NCBI GenBank assembly: GCA_943788865.1
Contig: CALSRX010000005.1
Coordinates: forward strand, 186,001 to 250,000
From: an uncultured Polaribacter sp.
Lineage (GTDB): Bacteria > Bacteroidota > Bacteroidia > Flavobacteriales > Flavobacteriaceae
DNA length: 64,000 nt
Reading direction: 5' to 3'
The number at the start of each line of letters is the position of its first letter. Positions within the stretch are counted from its first letter, which is position 1. Below the pieces are notes generated by a model that saw only the letters and a program-made list of their open reading frames with translations, ran no database searches and was not told where the DNA came from. Positions 28,730-35,908 of the stretch are shown here, in pieces. Position numbers and translations under genes: made by a program.

Positions 28730-29360
28730 AATTCAAGTTCTCTAAATTATCGAGTTCTTTGTAGTTTTTATTTAGTTTTTTAAGCAACCTACCATAAGTA
28801 AATCTATAAAACAGCCAAATAATTGTAAGCATAACTAACACCATTAAAACACTTGTAACTACAAAGATTGTTATAATTTCATTTGCTTCCATATTCAATC
28901 CATCAGCATTCATCGCTTTTATTAAATCTTTTGGTTGTCCTAGTAAAATAAAAATTAAAATAGCATTAGATAATACTATCCCTCCTAAATTGTAGTAAAC
29001 ATAATATTTAACTGTTTTTCTAACCGATAAAATTCTATTCATTAATCGTCTTGTGTTGTCTGTTATAGATATAGAATTATAATTTTTATAAAAAAGCACT
29101 AAGAAAACGATTATCACTACATAGTGTACATAGGTGCTTGCTTTTATCAACTCCATAACTTTAAAATCTTTATAGAACTCGAGATACTTTTGTGGGACCA
29201 TAAAATTTAAACTTGTCCAGAAAATTAGCTCAAGTACACCAATTATAAATATCCATTTTACAATTGATGAAGATTTTGAACGTGACATTTTGTAAATATC
29301 AATACTAGTATTTTCTACTTGTTGATTTCCCCAAGATTTTTTATATGTTTCTAAATCCAT
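28728..29360 (-). CDS. Membrane protein paired with ECF sigma factor (possible anti-sigma)
   Basis: 210 residues. A 35-residue soluble N-terminus (MDLETYKKSWGNQQ...) is followed by four hydrophobic helices. This type regularly sits immediately downstream of an ECF sigma gene in Flavobacteriia and is sometimes mis-named a beta-carotene monooxygenase; nothing here supports such an enzyme. Its start is 3 bp from the sigma gene's stop, so the two are co-translated. By position and topology an anti-sigma or sigma-tethering role is reasonable, but no ZAS-type zinc motif is visible. Confidence 0.6.
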   Translation of the reverse strand: MDLETYKKSWGNQQVENTSIDIYKMSRSKSSSIVKWIFIIGVLELIFWTSLNFMVPQKYLEFYKDFKVMELIKASTYVHYVVIIVFLVLFYKNYNSISITDNTRRLMNRILSVRKTVKYYVYYNLGGIVLSNAILIFILLGQPKDLIKAMNADGLNMEANEIITIFVVTSVLMVLVMLTIIWLFYRFTYGRLLKKLNKNYKELDNLENLN

Positions 29361-29363
29361 TTT

Positions 29364-29858
29364 TTAAGGGTTTAATATGTTTTTTAATTTGTCTTTTGCT
29401 CTATTCATTTTAACTCTTGCATTTACTTCAGTAATACCTAAGGTTTCAGAGATTTCTTTGTAAGGTTTGTCTTCTAAATACAAAAAAATTAATGCTTTAT
29501 CAATATCATTTAATTGACGAATAGCATTGTACAGTGCTTTTAATTGCAATTCTTCAGTATCATCGTATTGAATAGATTGTATTTTGTAACTAAAATCATC
29601 TATGTCTTGCGTTGTAATGGTTCTGGTTGATTTCCGATATAAAGAAATTGCTGTATTTAGGGCTACTCTGTACATCCAAGTACTAAATTTTGAATCACCT
29701 CTAAACTTGCTATAATTTTTCCACAGCTGAATTACAACTTCTTGAAACAAATCATTGTGAGCATCCTGATTTGTTGTATAGATTCTGCATATCTTATGAA
29801 CAATATTTTGATTTTGTTCAAAATCCTGTAAAAATTTAGACTCTAAATCTTTTTGCAC
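29364..29858 (-). CDS. RNA polymerase ECF-type sigma factor
   Basis: 164 residues with region 2 (HNDLFQEVVIQLWKNYSKFR, then FSTWMYRVALNTAISLYRK) and region 4 (DKALIFLYLEDKPYKEISET followed by LGITEVNARVKMNRAKDKLK, a helix-turn-helix). Regions 1 and 3 are absent, as in ECF sigmas. It is divergent from the MerR/B12-type regulator with a 123-bp shared control region, and co-transcribed with the four-helix membrane protein. The position beside a carotenoid cluster recalls LitS and CarQ, ECF sigmas that switch on carotenoid genes in light. That link is inferred from context only. Confidence 0.9.
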   Translation of the reverse strand: MQKDLESKFLQDFEQNQNIVHKICRIYTTNQDAHNDLFQEVVIQLWKNYSKFRGDSKFSTWMYRVALNTAISLYRKSTRTITTQDIDDFSYKIQSIQYDDTEELQLKALYNAIRQLNDIDKALIFLYLEDKPYKEISETLGITEVNARVKMNRAKDKLKNILNP

Positions 29859-29952
29859 GTATATGGTTTGTTAGTTCTAGCTTATAAGTAGTTCAAAAAT
29901 AGAAAATGTTACAGAATTAATCTTTTAAAATCTATTATTAAATAGAAAATTG

Positions 29953-29976
29953 TATATTTGTTTAACTAAAACAAAT
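29953..29976 (+). promoter_or_regulatory. merR-type regulator promoter with overlapping palindrome
   Basis: TATATTTG (29953-29960) matches TAnnTTTG. Overlapping it, ATTTGTTT-AACTA-AAACAAAT (29956-29976) is a perfect 8-bp-arm palindrome, 5 bp ahead of the TTG start. A related palindrome sits at the crtI start, so this is a candidate operator for autoregulation. Confidence 0.55.
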
Positions 29977-29981
29977 AAGAG

Positions 29982-30878
29982 TTGAACAATATTAAGACAA
30001 GCTTTACCATAAAAGATTTAGAAAACTTATCTGGAATTAAAGCACATACTATTAGGATTTGGGAAAAAAGATATCAGCTTTTAACACCAAAGAGGACCAG
30101 TGGAAACGCAAGGTATTATGACACAAACGACCTTCAGAAGCTACTAAATGTCTCATTGTTAAGTAAAAATAAGTATAAAATTTCTAAAATTGCAGAACTA
30201 TCTGAAGATGCAATTGTTTTGTTAGCAAGAGAGTTGGCGAATAAAAATGCTTTAATAGGTGATTCGATCAATTCTTTTAAAATGGCAATGTTTAGTTTTG
30301 ATCAAGCTTTGTTTAATCAAACCTATAATCAATTACTTATAAACAAAACCTTTAGAGATGTTTTTAAAGAAGTGTTTATCCCTTTTTTAAATCATATAGG
30401 ATTAATGTGGCAAACTAACACATTAACTCCTGCCCATGAGCGTTTTATATCAAATCTTATTTCTCAGAAAATACAAATTAATACTGAAAAAATTCAACAA
30501 AGTTTATTGGTAGATGATAGCGAAGTATATGTATTGTTTCTTCCTGAAAATGAGATTCACGAATTAGGTTTGATGTATTTAAACTATGAGTTTTCACTTA
30601 GGGGTAAAAAAACAATATATCTAGGGCAAAGTATTCCTTCAGATAACCTAAATTCTTTATTGGTAATGTTCCCTAAAATTAATTTTATTTCTTCTTTTAC
30701 AGTTTCTCCAGAAGATTCAGAATTAGATAGTTATTTAAATGAAATTGATGCTAAATTAAAAAACACTCCTCATGAGTTTTGGGTATTTGGTTATAAGGCT
30801 CAAAATTTAAGTCCTAAAGGGTTTAATAGTAAGTTTGTTTTTTATAAAAGCTTAATCGATTTGTTAAAAGAAATTTAA
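29982..30878 (+). CDS. MerR-family regulator with cobalamin-binding-type domain (CarH/LitR-like)
   Basis: 298 residues from a TTG start; no ATG lies before the conserved domain. Residues 8-75 are a MerR winged helix (SFTIKDLENLSGIKAHTIRI, then WEKRYQLLTPKRTSGNARYY). Residues about 100-165 form a helical bundle, and 178-298 a Rossmann-like B12-binding fold. The fold has E191-x-H193-x-x-G196 (EIHELG), the place of the axial His of CarH. The cap motif of CarH, W-x9-E-H, is W143...E153-R154 here, so the His is replaced by Arg. It sits directly before crtI with no terminator between. By family it should repress the carotenoid operon in the dark and release it in light or low B12. Whether it binds B12 is not certain. 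Confidence 0.85.
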   Translation: MNNIKTSFTIKDLENLSGIKAHTIRIWEKRYQLLTPKRTSGNARYYDTNDLQKLLNVSLLSKNKYKISKIAELSEDAIVLLARELANKNALIGDSINSFKMAMFSFDQALFNQTYNQLLINKTFRDVFKEVFIPFLNHIGLMWQTNTLTPAHERFISNLISQKIQINTEKIQQSLLVDDSEVYVLFLPENEIHELGLMYLNYEFSLRGKKTIYLGQSIPSDNLNSLLVMFPKINFISSFTVSPEDSELDSYLNEIDAKLKNTPHEFWVFGYKAQNLSPKGFNSKFVFYKSLIDLLKEI

Positions 30879-30888
30879 ATTTATTAAT

Positions 30889-30932
30889 AAATACAAATTT
30901 TTGTTTAATTAATTTGTATTTTTGTTAAACAA
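30889..30932 (+). promoter_or_regulatory. crtI operon promoter/operator
   Basis: TATTTTTG (30917-30924) matches TAnnTTTG and ends only 8 bp before the crtI ATG, implying a near-leaderless mRNA. The palindrome TTTGTT-A-AACAAA (30921-30933) overlaps it, and a wider pair AATACAAA...TTTGTATT lies just upstream. The half-sites resemble those before the MerR-type regulator. Confidence 0.5.
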
Positions 30933-32414
30933 ATGAAAAAAAAGATACATATTATAGGTTCAGGTTTTTCATCCCTATCAGCTTCTTGCTATTTAGCAAA
31001 AGCTGGTTACGATGTTACTGTATACGAGAAAAATAAAAAAACTGGAGGCAGAGCAAGACAGTATAAAAAAGAAGGGTTTACTTTTGATATAGGTCCAACT
31101 TGGTATTGGATGCCAGATGTTTTTGAAAAATTTTTTAACGATTTTGATAAAAACCCTTCAGATTATTATGAATTGGATAGGTTAGATCCAGCTTATCAAG
31201 TCTATTTTTCTGAATTAGAATCTATTATTATATCTGGTAAGTTAAAAGAGATTTTTGAAGCTTTCGAAGAAGAAGAAAAAGGAAGTTCGAAGTACCTTAA
31301 AGATTTTTTAGATGCAGCAAAGTTTAATTACAATACAGCAATTAAAGACTTGGTATACAGACCTGGAGTGTCTCCGCTAGAATTAATAACTCCAGTTACC
31401 ATTAAAAGAGTGAATCAATTTTTCTCAACGATTAGAACACAGGTTCGAAAAAAAATAAAAAGTCAAAAATTAATTCAAATATTAGAGTTCCCTGTATTGT
31501 TTTTAGGGGCAAAACCTAGTAATACACCTGCATTTTATAATTTTATGAATTATGCAGATTTTGGCTTAGGGACTTGGCATCCAAAAGGAGGAATGTATAA
31601 AGTTGTTGAAGCAATGACAACTTTGGCATCTAGTTTAGGTGTTGTTTTTAAAACGGATTCAAATGTTGAAAAAATTTGCTTAGATGATAAAGGGAGAACT
31701 ACAGGTTTAATTGTAAATGATAAGTTTGTAGAATCTGATATTGTTGTTAGTGGAGCAGATTATCATCATACAGAAACATTGTTACCAGCTAAATACAGAC
31801 AGTATTCAGAAAATTATTGGAGCAAAAAAGTCTTTGCACCTTCATCATTATTGTTTTATGTTGGTTTTGATAAAAAATTAAAAGATGTTTCTCATCATAC
31901 ATTATTTTTTGATACCGACTTTGATGAACATGCAAAAGCAATTTACGACTCACCTTCTTGGCCAGAAAAACCTTTGTTTTACGCTAGTTTCCCTAGTATA
32001 ACAGATGCTAGTTTGGCTCCTGAAGGAAAAGAAGCAGCAACTTTTTTAATTCCCTTAGCTCCAGGATTAGAAGATACTGAGGAACTGAGAGAGCAATATT
32101 TTATAAAAATTATTGAACGATTAGAAAGATTAACAAATCAAGATGTCCAAAAAAGTATTATATTTAAAAAATCGTATTGTGTAAACGATTTCATTAAAGA
32201 TTATAATTCTTATAAAGGAAATGCATATGGTTTAGCAAACATTTTAACTCAAACAGCTTTTTTAAGACCGAAAATAAAAAGTAAAAAAGTACAAAATCTC
32301 TTTTTTACTGGTCAATTAACTGTACCAGGTCCAGGAGTTCCGCCTTCTTTGATTTCTGGAAAAATAGTATCAGATTTAATTATTAAAACACATTTTCATG
32401 AAAGCACTATTTGA
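30933..32414 (+). CDS. crtI: Phytoene desaturase
   Basis: 493 residues. The N-terminal dinucleotide fold IHIIGSGFSSLSASCYLAKA binds FAD, followed by YEKNKKTGGRARQ and FDIGPTWYWMPDVFE. The C-terminal signature is FFTGQLTVPGPGVPPSLISG. CrtI dehydrogenates phytoene in four steps to lycopene at the membrane surface. It opens an eight-gene operon and overlaps crtB by 17 bp, so translation is coupled. Confidence 0.97.
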   Translation: MKKKIHIIGSGFSSLSASCYLAKAGYDVTVYEKNKKTGGRARQYKKEGFTFDIGPTWYWMPDVFEKFFNDFDKNPSDYYELDRLDPAYQVYFSELESIIISGKLKEIFEAFEEEEKGSSKYLKDFLDAAKFNYNTAIKDLVYRPGVSPLELITPVTIKRVNQFFSTIRTQVRKKIKSQKLIQILEFPVLFLGAKPSNTPAFYNFMNYADFGLGTWHPKGGMYKVVEAMTTLASSLGVVFKTDSNVEKICLDDKGRTTGLIVNDKFVESDIVVSGADYHHTETLLPAKYRQYSENYWSKKVFAPSSLLFYVGFDKKLKDVSHHTLFFDTDFDEHAKAIYDSPSWPEKPLFYASFPSITDASLAPEGKEAATFLIPLAPGLEDTEELREQYFIKIIERLERLTNQDVQKSIIFKKSYCVNDFIKDYNSYKGNAYGLANILTQTAFLRPKIKSKKVQNLFFTGQLTVPGPGVPPSLISGKIVSDLIIKTHFHESTI

Positions 32415-33240
32415 TCAAGTATCTAACAACTGCAGCAGGTTGGTTACAAAAAAATACAGCACTTCATTTTCTTTAGCTGTAAAGATGTTATCGCCAGAAA
32501 TTAGGACAGCTATATACAATATCTATGGATTTGTTCGTTTTGCAGATGAAATTGTTGACTCTTTTCATGCCTACGATAAAGAAAAATTAATCAATAAATT
32601 TGAAGCTGACTATTACGAAGCCTTAGAAGACGGAATTAGTTTAAATCCGATTTTGAATGCTTTTCAAAAAACAGTGTTTCAGTATCAAATTTCTGATGAC
32701 TTAGTGCAAGCCTTTTTAAAGAGCATGAAAGCTGATTTACATAAAACAGAATATACAACAAAAGAAGAATATGATTCGTATATTTATGGTTCTGCAGATG
32801 TGGTTGGCTTAATGTGTTTGCGAGTATTTGTTAATGGAGATACAGAAAAATACAATGAATTAAAAGATGCAGCTATGCGATTAGGCTCAGCTTTTCAAAA
32901 AGTTAATTTCTTAAGAGATTTAAAAGATGATATTGATAATTTAAACAGGTCTTATTTTCCGAACGTAGATTTACGTGCTTTAAATAATGAATCTAAAAAT
33001 CAAATTATTAACGAGATAGAAGAAGATTTTGAAGTTGCATTTAAAGAAGGAATATTAAAACTTCCTGTTGAAGCAAAATTTGGTGTATATATTGCGTATA
33101 GATATTACAGAAAGTTATTGAATAAATTAAAAAACACACCATCTTCTAAAATTTTGGAGACAAGAGTTAGGATTTCTAATCCGATGAAAATTAACTTATT
33201 AGCAAGAAGTTTTGTAAAGTATAAACTAAATTTAATCTAA
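32398..33240 (+). CDS. crtB: Phytoene synthase
   Basis: 280 residues of the squalene/phytoene synthase family. The two Asp-rich motifs that bind the Mg-diphosphate are VRFADEIVD and LRDLKDDIDNLNRSYFP. YSTSFSLAVKML at the start and YGSADVVGLMCLRVF complete the active site. It joins two geranylgeranyl diphosphates head-to-head into phytoene. No crtE is present in the window, so GGPP must come from a prenyl synthase elsewhere. Its stop overlaps the crtZ start (TAATG). Confidence 0.97.
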   Translation: MKALFDQVSNNCSRLVTKKYSTSFSLAVKMLSPEIRTAIYNIYGFVRFADEIVDSFHAYDKEKLINKFEADYYEALEDGISLNPILNAFQKTVFQYQISDDLVQAFLKSMKADLHKTEYTTKEEYDSYIYGSADVVGLMCLRVFVNGDTEKYNELKDAAMRLGSAFQKVNFLRDLKDDIDNLNRSYFPNVDLRALNNESKNQIINEIEEDFEVAFKEGILKLPVEAKFGVYIAYRYYRKLLNKLKNTPSSKILETRVRISNPMKINLLARSFVKYKLNLI

Positions 33241-33689
33241 TGATTTTTCCAGTAATCACATTATTTACGTTTGCAATTATGGAGGGTGTAACTTGGTGTA
33301 CACATAAATACATAATGCATGGTTTTGGCTGGTTTTTACATGAAGATCACCATCAGCCAGGTTACCCACATGTTTTTGAAAAAAATGATGCCTTTTTTGT
33401 TGTTTTTGCTGTTCCAAGTATTTTACTATTTTATTTTGGAATTAGACCTGAGTTAAATTATTTATTCTTTATAGGGCTAGGAATTTTATGTTATGGTATG
33501 GCTTATTTTTTAGTTCATGATGTTTTGATTCATAGAAGATTTAAATGGTTTAGAAACACAAACAGTAGGTATTTAAAAGGGTTAAGAAAAGCACATAAAA
33601 TTCATCATAAGCATTTAGGAAAACCAGATGGTGAATGCTTTGGAATGCTATTTGTTCCTTTAAAATACTTTAAAAAACACACTCCTTAA
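33240..33689 (+). CDS. crtZ: Beta-carotene hydroxylase
   Basis: 149 residues with four membrane helices and the di-iron histidine boxes of the fatty-acid hydroxylase superfamily: HKYIMHGFGWFLHEDHH, HDVLIHRRF and HKIHHKHLG. CrtZ adds 3-hydroxyls to beta-carotene, giving zeaxanthin via cryptoxanthin. Stop-start overlaps (TAATG) on both sides show tight translational coupling. No ketolase (crtW) is in the operon, so zeaxanthin is the expected end product. Confidence 0.95.
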   Translation: MIFPVITLFTFAIMEGVTWCTHKYIMHGFGWFLHEDHHQPGYPHVFEKNDAFFVVFAVPSILLFYFGIRPELNYLFFIGLGILCYGMAYFLVHDVLIHRRFKWFRNTNSRYLKGLRKAHKIHHKHLGKPDGECFGMLFVPLKYFKKHTP

Positions 33690-34399
33690 TGTACTTGTAT
33701 TTACTATTAAATTTAGGTTCTTTAAGTATTCCTTTGATGTATTCTTTTAATAAAAAAATGAATTTCATTAAGCAATGGAAAACAGTTTTTTTAGCCATTT
33801 TTTTAGTAGCCCTTTTTTTTATCATCTGGGATGTCATTTTTACAAAAAATGGTGTTTGGGGTTTTAATGCCGCTTATCATTTACCATATAAAATTGCAGG
33901 TTTACCAATTGATGAAATGTTGTTTTTTATTTGTATTCCGTATGCGAGTATCTTTATTCATTATTCATTAGAATATTTTAAACCAGATTTATTACTTTCA
34001 GAAAAAACGGTAAGAAACACGTCAATTCTTTTACTGATTTTGGTTGCAACGGTGTTATTTTTTAATCTAGATAAGTGGTATACAAGCGTAAATTATGCGA
34101 TGTTAATAGTTACTTTATTGATAGGGTTCTTCTACGGAAAAGAAATCTTAAAAAGATTTTACATTGCATTTATGATTATTTTAATTCCTTTTTTTTTAGT
34201 AAACGGTATCTTAACTGGAAGTTTTATTCCAGAGCCTGTTGTATGGTATAACAACTCAGAAAATTTAGGAATTCGATTATTTACAATTCCTGTTGAAGAT
34301 ATTGGTTATGCATTTAACATGCTATTTTGGGTAGTTTTTTTAAATGAAAAATTTAAAGAATTAAAATTATTTCAGACAGTAAAACACTCAAAAAGTTAG
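33689..34399 (+). CDS. Lycopene cyclase (CrtYcd-type, two-domain membrane form)
   Basis: 236 residues, six to seven membrane helices, made of two related halves. The first carries YHLPYKIAGLPIDEMLFFIC, the second TIPVEDIGYAFNMLFWVVFL; the paired Pro-x-(D/E)-(E/D) motifs are the hallmark of the CrtYc/CrtYd-type cyclases used by Bacteroidetes, actinobacteria and haloarchaea. It should cyclise both ends of lycopene to beta-carotene. It lies between crtZ and tspO. Confidence 0.9.
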   Translation: MYLYLLLNLGSLSIPLMYSFNKKMNFIKQWKTVFLAIFLVALFFIIWDVIFTKNGVWGFNAAYHLPYKIAGLPIDEMLFFICIPYASIFIHYSLEYFKPDLLLSEKTVRNTSILLLILVATVLFFNLDKWYTSVNYAMLIVTLLIGFFYGKEILKRFYIAFMIILIPFFLVNGILTGSFIPEPVVWYNNSENLGIRLFTIPVEDIGYAFNMLFWVVFLNEKFKELKLFQTVKHSKS

Positions 34400-34405
34400 C
34401 AAACG

Positions 34406-34879
34406 ATGAAGAATAAATATATTTTATTTTTAATTTTTTTAACAGCAAACTTTGGTGCTCTTGGCATTGGAACTATTTTAATGAATGATGGTCCAACTTC
34501 TAATTGGTACACTTCTTTAAATCAAGCTCCATGGACACCCGCAGGTTGGGTTTTTGGAGTAGCTTGGACTTCAATTATGTTGTTGTTTTCTGTTTACATG
34601 ACCAAATTAGCATTACTTTTTAAAGAAAAAAAAACCTTCTTGATACAATTGTTTCTTTTACAATGGCTGTTAAATGTAAGTTGGAATTTTGTTTTCTTTA
34701 ATCACCATTTAACAACAATAGGATTGATTGTAATACTTTGTTTGTGGTTGTTGATAGGCTACTTTACATTCAATTTTATCAAGCAATTAAAATGGGTAAC
34801 CTTGTTAATCGCACCCTATTTAATTTGGTTAACCATAGCATCTAGTTTAAACGCATATATCGTATTATACAATTCATAA
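34406..34879 (+). CDS. tspO: TspO/MBR family membrane protein
   Basis: 157 residues, five membrane helices. Family motifs are WYTSLNQAPWTPAGWVFGVA and, in the fourth helix region, LLQWLLNVSWNFVFFNHH. TspO binds tetrapyrroles such as protoporphyrin IX; in Rhodobacter it links oxygen and light to pigment gene control. Within a carotenoid-photolyase operon it likely handles photosensitising porphyrins or oxidative signals. It starts 6 bp after the cyclase gene. Confidence 0.93.
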   Translation: MKNKYILFLIFLTANFGALGIGTILMNDGPTSNWYTSLNQAPWTPAGWVFGVAWTSIMLLFSVYMTKLALLFKEKKTFLIQLFLLQWLLNVSWNFVFFNHHLTTIGLIVILCLWLLIGYFTFNFIKQLKWVTLLIAPYLIWLTIASSLNAYIVLYNS

Positions 34880-34883
34880 AAAA

Positions 34884-35429
34884 ATGAAATACATTCAATT
34901 AATTTGCCTAATTATTGGCATTAACTTTATAAGTAACATCACTAAAATGGAAACAAAAGAATCATTATACAACATAGAAATTAATAGTATTTCTGGAGAG
35001 AAAATAAATTTAGCTGATTACAAAGGCAAAAAAATATTGTTTGTAAATGTGGCTTCAGAATGTGGTTTTACTCCACAATATGATGGATTACAAGAACTAT
35101 ATGAATTGTACAAAGACAATTTAATGATTATTGGTGTGCCGTCTAATCAATTTGGGGGTCAAGAACCTGGAACTGCAGCACAGATTCAATCTTTCTGTAA
35201 ATTGAATTATGGAGTTACTTTTTTAATTACTGAAAAGGTTGATGTAAAAGGAGCAAATCAGCACCCATTATATGCTTGGTTGACTAAGAAAGAAAAAAAT
35301 GGAGTTAAAAACTCTTCTGTAAAATGGAATTTTCAAAAATATTTAGTAGATGAGAGTGGAAACTTTGTTGACTATTATTTTTCATTAACAAAGCCAATGA
35401 GCAGAAAGATTACCAAGCACCTAGAATAA
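34884..35429 (+). CDS. Glutathione peroxidase family protein
   Basis: 181 residues. The peroxidatic Cys lies in VNVASECGFTPQYDGLQ (Cys in place of selenocysteine), followed by IGVPSNQFGGQEPGT (Gln) and SVKWNFQKYLVD (Trp and Asn), which complete the catalytic tetrad. The hydrophobic N-terminus (about 20 residues) may be a signal or anchor, placing it in the periplasm; a start at the internal Met of METKESLY would make it cytosolic. It should reduce hydroperoxides, probably with thioredoxin. It overlaps the next gene by one base. Confidence 0.92.
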   Translation: MKYIQLICLIIGINFISNITKMETKESLYNIEINSISGEKINLADYKGKKILFVNVASECGFTPQYDGLQELYELYKDNLMIIGVPSNQFGGQEPGTAAQIQSFCKLNYGVTFLITEKVDVKGANQHPLYAWLTKKEKNGVKNSSVKWNFQKYLVDESGNFVDYYFSLTKPMSRKITKHLE

Positions 35430-35908
35430 TGATTAAATTCTCAAAACATTCAGGTATTTATACCTTAGAAGCTTCACAAGAATTAAATATTTCATTGTCG
35501 TTGGCATGGGATTATTTCTCATCACCTGACAATTTATCGAATATTACGCCACCAAAAATGGGTTTTAATATTACTTCTAAAGTTGATAGAAAAGTGTATC
35601 AAGGACAGATCATTACCTATAAAGTTTCGCCAGTTTCATTTGTGAAAACAAACTGGGTTACAGAAATCACAGCTGTAAAAGATCAAGAATACTTTATTGA
35701 TGAGCAACGTTTTGGACCTTATGCCATGTGGCATCACGAACATTTTTTTGAAGCATTGCCAAACGGAAATACATTGATGAAAGATAAGATTTCGTATAAA
35801 ATCCCTTTTGGTTTTTTAGGGAGTATTGCTCAAACGTTATTCATAAAAAAACAACTACTCTCAATTTTTGAATATAGAAAAGAAGTTTTAGATATTATTT
35901 TTAAATAA
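35429..35908 (+). CDS. SRPBCC (START-like) ligand-binding protein
   Basis: 159 residues of the polyketide-cyclase/Bet v 1 fold: LSLAWDYFSSPDNLSNITPP at the N-terminus, a central beta-sheet ending in YKIPFGFLGSIAQTLFIKK, and a C-terminal helix. Related proteins sit beside photolyase genes in many bacteria. The ligand is unknown; a hydrophobic molecule such as a pigment is a guess. It abuts phr directly with no spacing. Confidence 0.82.
   Translation: MIKFSKHSGIYTLEASQELNISLSLAWDYFSSPDNLSNITPPKMGFNITSKVDRKVYQGQIITYKVSPVSFVKTNWVTEITAVKDQEYFIDEQRFGPYAMWHHEHFFEALPNGNTLMKDKISYKIPFGFLGSIAQTLFIKKQLLSIFEYRKEVLDIIFK

Noticed and set aside
28728-29360. Beta-carotene 15,15'-monooxygenase near the carotenoid genes
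   Set aside because: The protein is a short four-helix membrane protein without the four-His iron site of carotenoid oxygenases; that name is a known mis-annotation of this type.
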